DNA of 17,000 nucleotides from Isotricha intestinalis (GCA_023807065.1 JAJJLU010004188.1:1-17000); one strand, 5' to 3'. Shown: positions 8,494 through 16,661, counted from the first letter of the stretch. Translations and numbers: made by a program. Notes: a model not told the origin generated them from the sequence alone.

Positions 8494-10842
8494 TTAAAAT
8501 TCCATTCTTTGAATTTTTCTTGCATTTCTTTTATACATTAATCTTCTAATAGGTTTTTCTTTTAATTTATCAGAATTTAATAAAAAGAAAACTTCTAAAC
8601 AACAAACAAGAATAACAACTAAAATAATATTATATCTAACAACTAATCTTTCATGTTTTCCTATTATAAAAGAAATTAACCCAATAAAACAACCACAAAT
8701 TTCACCTAAATAACCCATTATATGAACAACTGTTATTGCTCTTATATTTAATATTTCAAAATTATATGGAATTGTTTTAGAAAAAAAATAAAATATTTCA
8801 TCCTCACATATTAAACATATATTTATTGTAGTTATGAATAAAAATGAAAAAATAGGAAAATAATTTTTAGTACAAAAAATACTTAATAAACTTTCACTAA
8901 CAGCAACAATGAAACCTAAAATTAATATATAATTAGTTCTTTCTATTTTAACACTAACATAAAATAAATTTACGAAGAAAACCCAAATAAAAATAAAAAA
9001 GGTAATGAAGAATAAAATGGCAGTAATTAAAATAGTTTTTTTATTTTCTGAAAAAACAAAATGAGAATAAATAGGAGTAATAGAAATAAAAGTAAATATT
9101 TGAAATCTAATAATAAAAGCATAGAAAATAATAGCAATAAAAGCTTTACTCAAAGTACCTTGAGGTTGCATTTCTCTAGAAATAATATCTTCTACTGAAT
9201 TACTTAATAAATTAGTATCATTAAAATTATTTTCATCATTAAATAAACTTAATTTACTATTTAACTCATTTAATTTTTCACTTTCATAATTAGTCATATA
9301 ATCATCAATTGAAATTATTTCTCCTCTTGAAACTGCTTCTGTTGGAGCTTGTCCTTCTGCATAAACACTAAATTCATTATTTCTTGGTTCTGTATATCCA
9401 CAAAAAACAAATAATGATATTAACACTGCAAAAAATAATAAAGTTAATGATGGAATTAGGGAATAATTATAAAATGTTAAATCATGTTCTTTTTCTTCAT
9501 AGAAAAATGCACATATGTATGTTAAAAAAAAACCTAATGACATTCCTAAAGTTGATAATATTTTAAAGTATATTAAATATACTCCTATTTTTTTCTTTGG
9601 GATAAAATCTAATAAATATTTTCTGTTTACTGTTGTGTTTAAACCAAAACCAAAAAGAAATCTTGATAAACATAAACAAAATATATTACTAGGTGCAAAA
9701 ATTGTTAATAAAGTTCCTATAATTGATAAAAGACAAGATATTAACATTGGAGTTTTATATGTTTTATATAAAATATATTTTAAATATATCATTGATAATA
9801 AACCTCCTAAAGGAGTCATTCCTATTATTAATAAATATATGTTTTTTTCTATATTTGCTTTTGTAGGATATTTTTGAGATACTAATGTTAAAACAATTGG
9901 AAAAAAATATGAATAACATGTGTTCATAAAACATGTTTGCATTAAGGAAATAAATATATTTCTTTCATTTGATACACTCATAACTATATTTATTTTTGAG
10001 ACTATTGATTTGAATATTTCTTTATTAAATTGAAATGTTGTTTTTTTTATTAATGTTGATTCTTGTCTATATTCATATAATTCAAATATTCTATTCCATA
10101 TTTTAAAAATTATTTGTGTTTCTTGAAAAGTATTTTCTGTTTTTCCTAAAAGGAAATTAAAAATATTTTTTTTATCATCAAAATTATATTTTTTTATTGA
10201 TTCTTCGTTTATTTCTACTGAATTTAAAATTAATGGTTCTTTTTTTTCATTAATTGTTTCATCTTTTTTTGTTTCATTTTGAGTTAATAAATTATAATTA
10301 AATTCTAATTCATCTCTTAAATCATCAATAACAGCAGTAACTTCATCAATCATTTTATATTGGAAAATATATAATAAATCACTATTTTTCATAGCAAATT
10401 TTTCAATAATATATTCACTAGATAAATTAGCTTTAATATATTTTAATTTATGATCGAATTTTTTTAATATTTTAAAAATTGCTTGAACATTTAAATTTAC
10501 ATAAGAAGCAATATTTGAACATAAAATTCCTACATTAAATATATTTATATATTCATTTACTATTCCTTCAACATCTAATGAAGAATAAGAACCTCTTTTA
10601 TGAAGAAGAGTATTTATTTGAAGGTATAATTCTCTTTCTTGAGTTATGAAAAATAAATAAAATTTCTTTAGTTCTTTATCTAATTGAATTTTGAATGAAT
10701 TTGTTACTTCTTCTATTTCACCCTCTAATGTTCCATAATCCTTTTTCTCTTTTATATAATGCTTTAATTGTTTGTAATTTATATACTCTTTTTCCCATTC
10801 TTTTTTTTGAAGTGATCTGTATTTTTTCCCAAATTTTGCCAT
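8494..10842 (-). CDS. SPX-MFS phosphate transporter (vacuolar PHT5/VPT-like)
   Basis: 782 residues. An N-terminal SPX domain spans about 1-180: it opens MAKFGKKYRSLQKKEWEKEY, with helix NYKQLKHYIK (Y23, K27) and a lysine-rich helix IFKILKKFDHKLK (K124, K127, K128, K132). These are the positions where SPX domains bind inositol pyrophosphates to sense phosphate status. After a linker (185-290) comes a major facilitator domain with about 12 helices: six at 297-483, a long hydrophilic loop (484-565), and six at 566-755. LSRFLFGFG (392-400) is the MFS helix-4 RFxxGxG-type motif. In plants and green algae this architecture moves phosphate into vacuoles. A phosphate-storage membrane role here is inferred from that. 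The 80-residue middle loop is acidic and Ser-rich, a plausible phosphorylation region. The start is fixed by the conserved SPX MxKFGK opening. It is convergent with the B-box gene and faces away from the 1.45-kb relic region. Confidence 0.9.
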   Translation of the reverse strand: MAKFGKKYRSLQKKEWEKEYINYKQLKHYIKEKKDYGTLEGEIEEVTNSFKIQLDKELKKFYLFFITQERELYLQINTLLHKRGSYSSLDVEGIVNEYINIFNVGILCSNIASYVNLNVQAIFKILKKFDHKLKYIKANLSSEYIIEKFAMKNSDLLYIFQYKMIDEVTAVIDDLRDELEFNYNLLTQNETKKDETINEKKEPLILNSVEINEESIKKYNFDDKKNIFNFLLGKTENTFQETQIIFKIWNRIFELYEYRQESTLIKKTTFQFNKEIFKSIVSKINIVMSVSNERNIFISLMQTCFMNTCYSYFFPIVLTLVSQKYPTKANIEKNIYLLIIGMTPLGGLLSMIYLKYILYKTYKTPMLISCLLSIIGTLLTIFAPSNIFCLCLSRFLFGFGLNTTVNRKYLLDFIPKKKIGVYLIYFKILSTLGMSLGFFLTYICAFFYEEKEHDLTFYNYSLIPSLTLLFFAVLISLFVFCGYTEPRNNEFSVYAEGQAPTEAVSRGEIISIDDYMTNYESEKLNELNSKLSLFNDENNFNDTNLLSNSVEDIISREMQPQGTLSKAFIAIIFYAFIIRFQIFTFISITPIYSHFVFSENKKTILITAILFFITFFIFIWVFFVNLFYVSVKIERTNYILILGFIVAVSESLLSIFCTKNYFPIFSFLFITTINICLICEDEIFYFFSKTIPYNFEILNIRAITVVHIMGYLGEICGCFIGLISFIIGKHERLVVRYNIILVVILVCCLEVFFLLNSDKLKEKPIRRLMYKRNARKIQRMEF

Positions 10843-11034
10843 TTATGATAAATGAATTATTTTTTTATATAAATGAAAAAAGTAAAAAAATAAAAATTAA
10901 AAAAAAATATTAAAAATTATCTGTTGTTTTTTTTTGATGTAATAATTTATATAATGAAAATTATATAAATTCATATTTTATATTTAATTTTATATTTATA
11001 AAATCTAGAAATTAAATTTGAATTTATAAAATGA
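10843..11034. other. Intergenic flank upstream of the SPX-MFS gene
   Basis: These 192 bp are nearly pure A/T, with several A and T runs and no reading frame of interest. They must contain the 5' flank of the leftward SPX-MFS gene. I see no RNA gene: nothing has the GC content or the TTCRANY-type loop expected of a tRNA. Confidence 0.5.
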
Positions 11035-11475
11035 TTAAATGATATAAATTTTGAAATTCATATTCATATAAAAATTAATAAGAATTAAATTCGGAAGAAA
11101 AAATAATATTTTCATTTTCTCTAATTTTTATTATAGTATTATTATTATTATTATTAAATGAACTATACATTTCCAAAATATTAGTTAAAGATTTCCTATT
11201 ATCTTCTGATTCGTTTGGTTTTTTGATAGAAAAAAATAATCAGAAATTTCATCTTTTTCTTTTTGAAATAAAATACTTCTTTTTATATTATCTATAATAA
11301 ATTTACTTATTTTTAATTTATGCATTTGAAGTAAAATCAATCTTGATTTTTCTTAATTTTATGTATCTCTTCCAAATTCATTATAGTATAATATTTATTC
11401 TTTTTTCTCTTTATTTAATTGATCTTTCTCATTATATTCTTTTTGAATATTTAAAACATTTTCAATAATAAATCG
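11035..11475 (-). pseudogene. Decayed coding relic, minus strand, three frame breaks
   Basis: Read leftward, four open pieces follow one another in different frames. 11475-11395 starts RFIIENVLNIQKEYNEKD and stops at TAA. 11381-11337 starts MNLEEIHKIKKNQD and stops at TGA. 11325-11185 starts MHKLKISKFIIDNIKRSI and stops at TAA. 11238-11035 includes KPNESEDNRKSLTNILEMYS, a run of six Asn and a TAA stop. Stops are A/T-rich, so in DNA like this open stretches of 47 and 67 codons are unlikely by chance. The residue mix (K, E, N, I, L; Asn run) matches the neighbouring genes. No GT dinucleotide occurs on the minus strand between 11455 and 11307, so no intron can start there to mend the first two breaks. 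The original protein is not recognised. An alternative is a real gene with unseen introns or a sequencing error cluster. Confidence 0.55.
11138..11155 (+). repeat. ATT x6 trinucleotide repeat
   Basis: Six perfect ATT units. On the minus strand they read as six AAT (Asn) codons inside the decayed frame at 11238-11035. Asn runs are common in AT-rich protist proteins, which supports that stretch having once been coding. Confidence 0.85.
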
Positions 11476-11639
11476 AAAAATTATAAAAAAAGTTCAAAAA
11501 AAAAAAAATAACTAATCAACTAAAAAAAAATAAAATTGAAAATCAAATAAATAAAGTATAAATATAATAATTTTAATTGTTCTTTGTTTATTTTATTTGT
11601 TTATAAAATAATCATTAAATGAAATAAATATAAAAGTAA
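11476..11639. other. AT-rich spacer between the two relics
   Basis: No coding signal is seen. The main structure is an imperfect inverted repeat, CAAATAAATAAA (11544-11555) against TTTATTTTATTTG (11587-11599), which differs by one extra T. It could form a cruciform or hairpin, but such matches are easy to obtain by chance at this base composition. Confidence 0.4.
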
Positions 11640-12128
11640 GTTTTGACAAGAAAGATAAATTATTCAAAACCTAAAATAAAAGATAATTCTCAAATAAATA
11701 AAAAAAATAAATTAAATGTGAATACAATCTACAACTAAAAAAATATTCAATTAATTTAAGAAGTATAGTGTAAAATGATACCACAACTAAGTTTAATTAA
11801 AGATTTTAGGTTTAAAAAATAAAGAAAATATTGTTGATTTTATTTTACACACTGAAGAACTCTATATTATTAATTTAAATGGAAAAAATAATTGAATAAA
11901 TGTTAAAAATAAAATTTTATATGTAGAAATTATATTATCTTTAAATAAAAGTAATTATAGTATAAAAGAAAAAGGAGAAAACAAAGTAAAAAATAAGTTT
12001 CTTTTAAAAAAAACATTTAGATAATAAGAAATCAAATAAAAAGAAAAAAAATTATTTTATTCAATCACAAAGAAAGATTAATTAAATATTTAAAACAAAA
12101 AAAAATAATAATTCTTTCCATTCATTAA
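11640..12128 (+). pseudogene. Decayed coding relic, plus strand, frameshifts and in-frame TGA
   Basis: The best part begins at ATG 11775 (MIPQLSLIKDFRFKK, then TAA at 11820). A one-base shift in the A run at 11815-11822 lets the frame continue from 11821 as KENIVDFILHTEELYIINLN to TAA at 12022. That piece is 67 codons, broken only by TGA at 11893-11895. A further shift continues 12021-12128, including KKIILFNHKERLIKYLKQKK, up to TAA. An upstream piece at 11640-11738 is also open for 32 codons (TRKINYSKPKIKDN and onward) and may belong to the same relic. The text reads like local protein, with D, H, C and W-poor but varied residues, not simple repeats. No family is recognised. Alternatives are a short unrelated ORF, a gene with introns, or chance, but the length between stops argues against chance for the 67-codon piece. 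Confidence 0.5.
11685..11717 (+). repeat. Direct repeat, copy 1
   Basis: AATTCTCAAATAAATA followed by an A run and ATAAATTAAAT, 33 bp. It matches 12164-12194, differing by two extra A in the run. AAAACCT lies shortly before both copies. The two copies bracket most of the plus-strand relic. Confidence 0.6.
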
Positions 12129-12292
12129 TAATAAATAATACTATTAAAAATTAAAAACCTATAAATTCTCAAATAAATAAAAAATAAATTAAATTAAATT
12201 TATATAAATAATAATAAAATAATAATAAAAAAAATAAAATCAAAGAATAATTAAAAATAGAATAAATAGATAATAAATAAAAAAAAAGAAAA
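12129..12292 (+). promoter_or_regulatory. 5' flank of the myosin gene
   Basis: The 164 bp before the myosin ATG are almost pure A/T and very A-rich on the plus strand, rising to a near-continuous A tract at the ATG. They contain copy 2 of the direct repeat. No named promoter element can be assigned, so the role is inferred from position. Confidence 0.35.
12164..12194 (+). repeat. Direct repeat, copy 2
   Basis: A 31-bp near-copy of 11685-11717, beginning AATTCTCAAATAAATAAA and ending ATAAATTAAAT, with an A run two bases shorter. It lies about 100 nt before the myosin ATG, so it may fall in the myosin 5' UTR or promoter. Confidence 0.6.
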
Positions 12293-15200
12293 ATGTCTGA
12301 AATAGGAAAATACATATGGATAGAAGACGAAATATACAGTTGGGTTCCAGCAAAAATAACAGAATTAACAGACAATACTTTTAAAGTAATAATATCAATA
12401 AACAACGAATCAGAATCTCGTGAAATACCAAAAACAACATCTTACACAGAAGTTCATCCTTCATGTTTAAAAGGAGTAGATGACTTATTACAATTAGGAG
12501 ACTTTAACCAACAAACTCTTCTTCATAATACAAGAGAACGTTTTTCTCAAGATAAAATATATTCTTTTATTGGAATGCCTATTTTAATAGCAGTTAATCC
12601 ATATAAGAAATTAAATATTTATGATGAGAAAACTATTAAATATTATAAAAATTATTTTGATTTATTAATTAAAGACCCTACTAAACTTTCTAATCCTATT
12701 CCTCATTTATATCATTTAGGTGAAGCTGCTTATAGAGATATGATTAATGATAAAAAAAATCAAAGTTTAATTATTAGTGGTGAAAGTGGTTCTGGTAAAA
12801 CTGAAAGTACTAAAATTATTTTAAGATATTTAGCGGTTTCTTCTTTAGATATAAGTAAAATAGATAATAATAATATAATCACTGTTGAAAAGCAAGTTTT
12901 AGATTCTAATCCTTTATTAGAAGCTTTTGGTAATGCTAAAACTGTGAAGAATAATAATTCAAGTAGATTTGGTAAATTTATTCAAGTCAGTTTTTCTGAT
13001 AAAGGAAAAATTTTATCTGCTAAAATATATAATTATTTACTTGAAAAAAGTAGAGTTGTTCATATTCAAAAAGAAGAAAGAAATTATCATATTTTTTATC
13101 AATTTATTTTAGGTTCTAACGAAGAAGAAAAGGAAAGATATAAAATAAAAGATTTAGAATATTATGATTATTTAAATAAAGGATGTTTTGACGTTGATGA
13201 TATGGATGATGTAGAAAATTTTAAAGAGACTAAATCTTGTATGGAAAAATTAAACTTTAATGAAAAAGAAATTGGTTATATTTTTGGTATTTTAAGTGCA
13301 ATATTATATTTAGGTAATATTACTTTTATTGAAGAAAATAATAATAGTAATATTTTCGCTAAAATTGACCAAGAAAAAATAGAAGATTTTAATAATGTTG
13401 CTTTTTTCTTAGGAATTGAAAAACAAACTTTAGCAGAAATTTTAACAACTAAACAATTAACAATACAGAAAGAAGGAATTAGAAAACAATTAAGTGTTGA
13501 ACAAGCATATAATTCTAGAGATGCTATTGCAAAAGCATTATATAGTAAATTATTTGATTTTTTAGTTTTTAAAATCAATAAAGCAATATCAAATAAAGAT
13601 GAAAGTAGTAAAGTTAAAAGTTCTAATATAAGAAAAATAGGACTTTTAGATATATTTGGATTTGAAAACTTTGAAAATAATTCTTTTGAACAATTATGTA
13701 TAAATTACGCTAATGAAAGATTACAACAATATTTTAATAATCATATATTTAAATTAGAACAAGAAACATATAAAAAAGAAGGAATAGATTGGACACAAGT
13801 AGAATTTATAGATAATAAGAATATAATAGAATTAATAGATAATGGTAAAATATCAATATTTGGTTTATTAGATTCAGAGCCTTTAACTCCTAATCCATCA
13901 GATGTAAAATTTAAAAATACAGTTTATGAATTATTAAAAAGTAATGAAGCTTTAGGAGATGAAGATATAAATGATAATAAAATAATTATTAATCATTATG
14001 CAGGAACAATAGAATATGAAGTAAATGGATTTATAGAAAAAAATTTAGATCAAATTAATGATGATATAACTGAAGCTTTAAGTCAGAGTAAAAATAAGTT
14101 AATAAAAAAATTATTTGAAACAAATATTTCAAAAAATAAGGGTAAAACTAATCAAAAAGGCCCAAGTAAATTACAAAGTGATACATTATCAAAGCAATTT
14201 AAAAATCAATTAGATGATTTATTAAAAATGTTAAGTGAATCAAATCCAAGATATGTAAAATGTATAAAACCAAATTCTTTAAAAAAACCAAAAATTTTAG
14301 ATTCAATTGATGTTATGGATCAATTATTATGTGCTGGTGTTTTAGAAGCAATTAAAATAAGAAAAAAAGGATATAATATTAGAAGAACTAAAGAAGAATT
14401 TTATAATTTTTATCATCCTTTATGTCCTCAAATTGATATTAAACAAATTAATAATTTTACTTTGGCTGTTGATAAAATGATGAAAATTTTTATGGATATA
14501 AAAGAAATGAAAGATATTTGTTCTGGGAAAAAAAAAATGATTCAAATTGGGAAAAATATTGTTTTTATGAAAGATGAAGTTAAAAATATTTTAGATTTTA
14601 GATTAAATAGAATCAAATATATTTATTTAATTCAAAGTACTTTTAGAGCTATGAAAGTTAGGAAATATGTTAGAAAAAAAAGAAATGCTGCTATTAAAAT
14701 TCAAAGTTATTTTAAAATGATGATTTTAAGAGATTTAATTGCTGAAGAAAGAAAAAATGTTTTAACTATTCAAAAATATTATAGATGGTTTATTATTAAT
14801 AAAAGAATTAAATATTGTAAAAAAGTTTTGAAACAAAGAGAAAAAGAAAAATTATTAAAAGAAAAAGAAGAAAGAGAAAAAAAAGAAAAAGAAAAAGAAG
14901 AAAAAAATGAAGAAAAAAATGAAGAAAAAAATGAAGAAAACGAAGAAGAAGAAAAAACAGAAACTTTGAATAATGAAGAAGAAGAAATAAAAAATGAAAA
15001 TAAGGATTCAAATGTAAAAGTAGTTAATGATAATAATATAATAAATAAAAAAGAAACAAAGAAAAAGAAAACAAAAGAAAAAAAAGGAATGAAAGACTTT
15101 ATAAATATAATGAGTCAAGATAAAAATATATATGAAGAATTTCAGAAAGAAAATGAAATATTAAAAAATGAATTAGAACAAACAAAAGATGAAAGAGATA

Positions 15201-16519
15201 CATATAAAAGACAATTAGAAAAATTAAAATCTGAAATAGAAAATGGATTAATAGGGAATAATAATATAGAACAAATAAAAAATTATCAAAATGAAGAAAT
15301 TCAAAAATTAAAGAAAGAAATGTCTGAAAAAGACACAAATATAGATATATTAAATTTACAATTATCAGATTTACAACAAAAAAATAGAAACTTAACAGAA
15401 TTAACAGAACAATTAAAGAATCAAGGAAAATTAAGAAATGAAAAAATAGAACAAGAAAGAAGTAGTTTATATAGACAGTTAGGAGATTTAAAAATTGCAA
15501 ATCAAGAATATGTTAGAAGATTAGAAAAAGATACTAAATTAGAAAGAGATAGTAAATCTTTAATTAATATTAATAATAATATTAGAGAAATTAATGATTT
15601 GAAAAAAAGAAATGAAAATCTTTCTCAAGAAATGGAAAATGAAAAAAAAAAATTTAATAAAGAAATATCTAAATTAAAAAAAAAAATAGCACAAAAAGAT
15701 TTTGATATAAAGAATTTAAGTAATAATAATAATTCTGAAGAAATTCAAAGATTACAAAGAGAAAATGAAGTATATAAAAACCAAATAAAAGATTTTAAAA
15801 ACCAATTAAAAGATATTAATACAATAAATGATAATGATATAAAAATGAAAGTTCAATTAAAAGAAAAAGATTTAGAATTAATTACTTTAAAAAATGAAAA
15901 TGAAGATAATAAAAATAAATTAGAAAAATTAAATAAAATAAATGAAGCAATGAAAAATCAATTAATTGGAAAAGAAAGTGAAATAGATAGATTTAAAAAA
16001 TTAAATGAAGAAGCAACAGAAGAAAATGAGAAATTATTAGATGAAAATATGAAATTAAAAAAAGAAAACAATGAAATAAAAATGAATATTAAAATAAACG
16101 AAGCAGGAAAAAAAAACGAAGAATCTGCTAAAATTTTTAGAATAGAAAATGAATTAAAAAATTCAAATCAAAAAAATAAAGAATTAGAAGAAGAAGTAAA
16201 TAAATGTAAAGATAAAATAAGAAAAAAAAGTAAAATATTAGATTCAAAAAAAGAAATGAATTTATTATTAGTTGAAATATTACAATTGCAAAAAAAAGAA
16301 ATTGAATGTATGAAAAATATAAATTCAAGTGGAGGAGAAAAGTTAAAAGAAATATTAGATAATTTAAAAAGTTCTTCTCTTAAAAGATTAAAAGATTTAG
16401 AAAGAGTCGTTGAAGAAGATAAAGAATTAGATGATGATGATGATGAAGATGAAGACGAAGAATATGAAGATGAAGATGAAGAAGAAGAAGAAGGAAATGA
16501 AGATGATGATGAGAATTAA
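12293..16519 (+). CDS. Unconventional myosin heavy chain: motor, 3 IQ, long coiled coil, acidic tail
   Basis: 1408 residues. An SH3-like N-terminal domain (about 5-55) precedes a complete motor (about 62-770). The P-loop is GESGSGKT (163-170, Ser for the usual Ala), switch I is NNSSRFGK (221-228) and switch II is DIFGFE (453-458). Other motor landmarks are the actin-binding SNPRYVKCIKPN (650-661) and the SH helix LCAGVLEAIKIRKKGYN (679-695). The TEDS-rule residue, 16 before Asp410, is Glu394, so the motor should not need heavy-chain phosphorylation for activity. Three IQ motifs at 780, 803 and 826, exactly 23 residues apart, bind calmodulin-like light chains. Then come an E/K-rich helix (845-890), a linker, a coiled coil (about 945-1370) and an almost wholly acidic end (1374-1408). 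There is no DIL, MyTH4, FERM or SH3 tail domain. It should be an actin motor, likely dimeric. The motor reads V/XI-like, but the class is not assignable by eye. Confidence 0.95.
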   Translation: MSEIGKYIWIEDEIYSWVPAKITELTDNTFKVIISINNESESREIPKTTSYTEVHPSCLKGVDDLLQLGDFNQQTLLHNTRERFSQDKIYSFIGMPILIAVNPYKKLNIYDEKTIKYYKNYFDLLIKDPTKLSNPIPHLYHLGEAAYRDMINDKKNQSLIISGESGSGKTESTKIILRYLAVSSLDISKIDNNNIITVEKQVLDSNPLLEAFGNAKTVKNNNSSRFGKFIQVSFSDKGKILSAKIYNYLLEKSRVVHIQKEERNYHIFYQFILGSNEEEKERYKIKDLEYYDYLNKGCFDVDDMDDVENFKETKSCMEKLNFNEKEIGYIFGILSAILYLGNITFIEENNNSNIFAKIDQEKIEDFNNVAFFLGIEKQTLAEILTTKQLTIQKEGIRKQLSVEQAYNSRDAIAKALYSKLFDFLVFKINKAISNKDESSKVKSSNIRKIGLLDIFGFENFENNSFEQLCINYANERLQQYFNNHIFKLEQETYKKEGIDWTQVEFIDNKNIIELIDNGKISIFGLLDSEPLTPNPSDVKFKNTVYELLKSNEALGDEDINDNKIIINHYAGTIEYEVNGFIEKNLDQINDDITEALSQSKNKLIKKLFETNISKNKGKTNQKGPSKLQSDTLSKQFKNQLDDLLKMLSESNPRYVKCIKPNSLKKPKILDSIDVMDQLLCAGVLEAIKIRKKGYNIRRTKEEFYNFYHPLCPQIDIKQINNFTLAVDKMMKIFMDIKEMKDICSGKKKMIQIGKNIVFMKDEVKNILDFRLNRIKYIYLIQSTFRAMKVRKYVRKKRNAAIKIQSYFKMMILRDLIAEERKNVLTIQKYYRWFIINKRIKYCKKVLKQREKEKLLKEKEEREKKEKEKEEKNEEKNEEKNEENEEEEKTETLNNEEEEIKNENKDSNVKVVNDNNIINKKETKKKKTKEKKGMKDFINIMSQDKNIYEEFQKENEILKNELEQTKDERDTYKRQLEKLKSEIENGLIGNNNIEQIKNYQNEEIQKLKKEMSEKDTNIDILNLQLSDLQQKNRNLTELTEQLKNQGKLRNEKIEQERSSLYRQLGDLKIANQEYVRRLEKDTKLERDSKSLININNNIREINDLKKRNENLSQEMENEKKKFNKEISKLKKKIAQKDFDIKNLSNNNNSEEIQRLQRENEVYKNQIKDFKNQLKDINTINDNDIKMKVQLKEKDLELITLKNENEDNKNKLEKLNKINEAMKNQLIGKESEIDRFKKLNEEATEENEKLLDENMKLKKENNEIKMNIKINEAGKKNEESAKIFRIENELKNSNQKNKELEEEVNKCKDKIRKKSKILDSKKEMNLLLVEILQLQKKEIECMKNINSSGGEKLKEILDNLKSSSLKRLKDLERVVEEDKELDDDDDEDEDEEYEDEDEEEEEGNEDDDEN
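14897..14932 (+). repeat. 12-bp tandem repeat x3 inside the myosin gene
   Basis: Three perfect copies of GAAGAAAAAAAT, coding EEKN three times (residues 869-880), followed by a partial copy (EEN). It lies in the E/K-rich helix after the IQ motifs. The repeat number is likely to vary between strains by slippage, changing lever or spacer length by four residues per unit. Confidence 0.9.
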
Positions 16520-16661
16520 AATTTATTAACAAAGGTTTTTTTTTGTTAATTTGATTGAAATTATTTTAATCATATTTTTAAAAAGTTTGAATTTTATTTT
16601 TTATTTAAATGATATTAATTTTATTAAAAATATAATTTATTAAAAAATAACTTAAATAAAT
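16520..16661 (+). terminator. Intergenic region with two tandem hairpins after myosin
   Basis: Hairpin 1 is ATTAACAAA (16525-16533) with TTTGTTAAT (16542-16550), a perfect 9-bp stem around a GG plus T-run loop, starting 5 nt after the myosin stop codon. Hairpin 2 is 16552-16572, TGATTGAAA pairing with TTTTAATCA (one G-T pair) around TTA. They may serve 3'-end formation or stability. The rest of the 142 bp is A/T and must hold the 5' flank of the dynein light chain gene. No family of eukaryotic terminators is matched. Confidence 0.35.

Noticed and set aside
9515..9877. 120-codon open frame on the plus strand
   Set aside because: It lies wholly antisense to the membrane-helix region of the SPX-MFS gene. 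Its composition follows from reading hydrophobic AT-rich codons backwards, and the opposite strand has clear family motifs.
11544..11599. A MITE-like inverted-repeat element
   Set aside because: The arms are only 12-13 bp, imperfect and made of TAAA-type simple sequence, with no target duplication around them.
11893..11895. In-frame TGA as evidence for UGA recoding (Trp or selenocysteine)
   Set aside because: Intact genes use TGG for Trp and contain no internal TGA. The TGA sits in a frame that also has frameshifts, so decay is the simpler reading.
10843..12292. A tRNA or other structured RNA gene in the large gap
   Set aside because: No stretch with raised GC content, no A-box/B-box-like sequence and no cloverleaf. 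The only structures are A/T inverted repeats expected by chance.
13276..13578. 100-codon minus-strand frame with several Cys
   Set aside because: Fully inside the conserved myosin motor domain on the other strand, with no start context and no recognisable domain.
15099..15500. 133-codon Leu/Phe-rich open frame on the minus strand
   Set aside because: It is the reverse complement of the myosin coiled coil: Lys, Glu and Asn codons read backwards as Phe, Leu and Ile, imitating a membrane protein.
16428..16516. GAT/GAA run at the myosin end as non-coding repeat or frameshift artefact
   Set aside because: It stays in frame with the myosin coiled coil to a normal stop and codes a mixed Asp/Glu tail, an accepted kind of acidic protein end.
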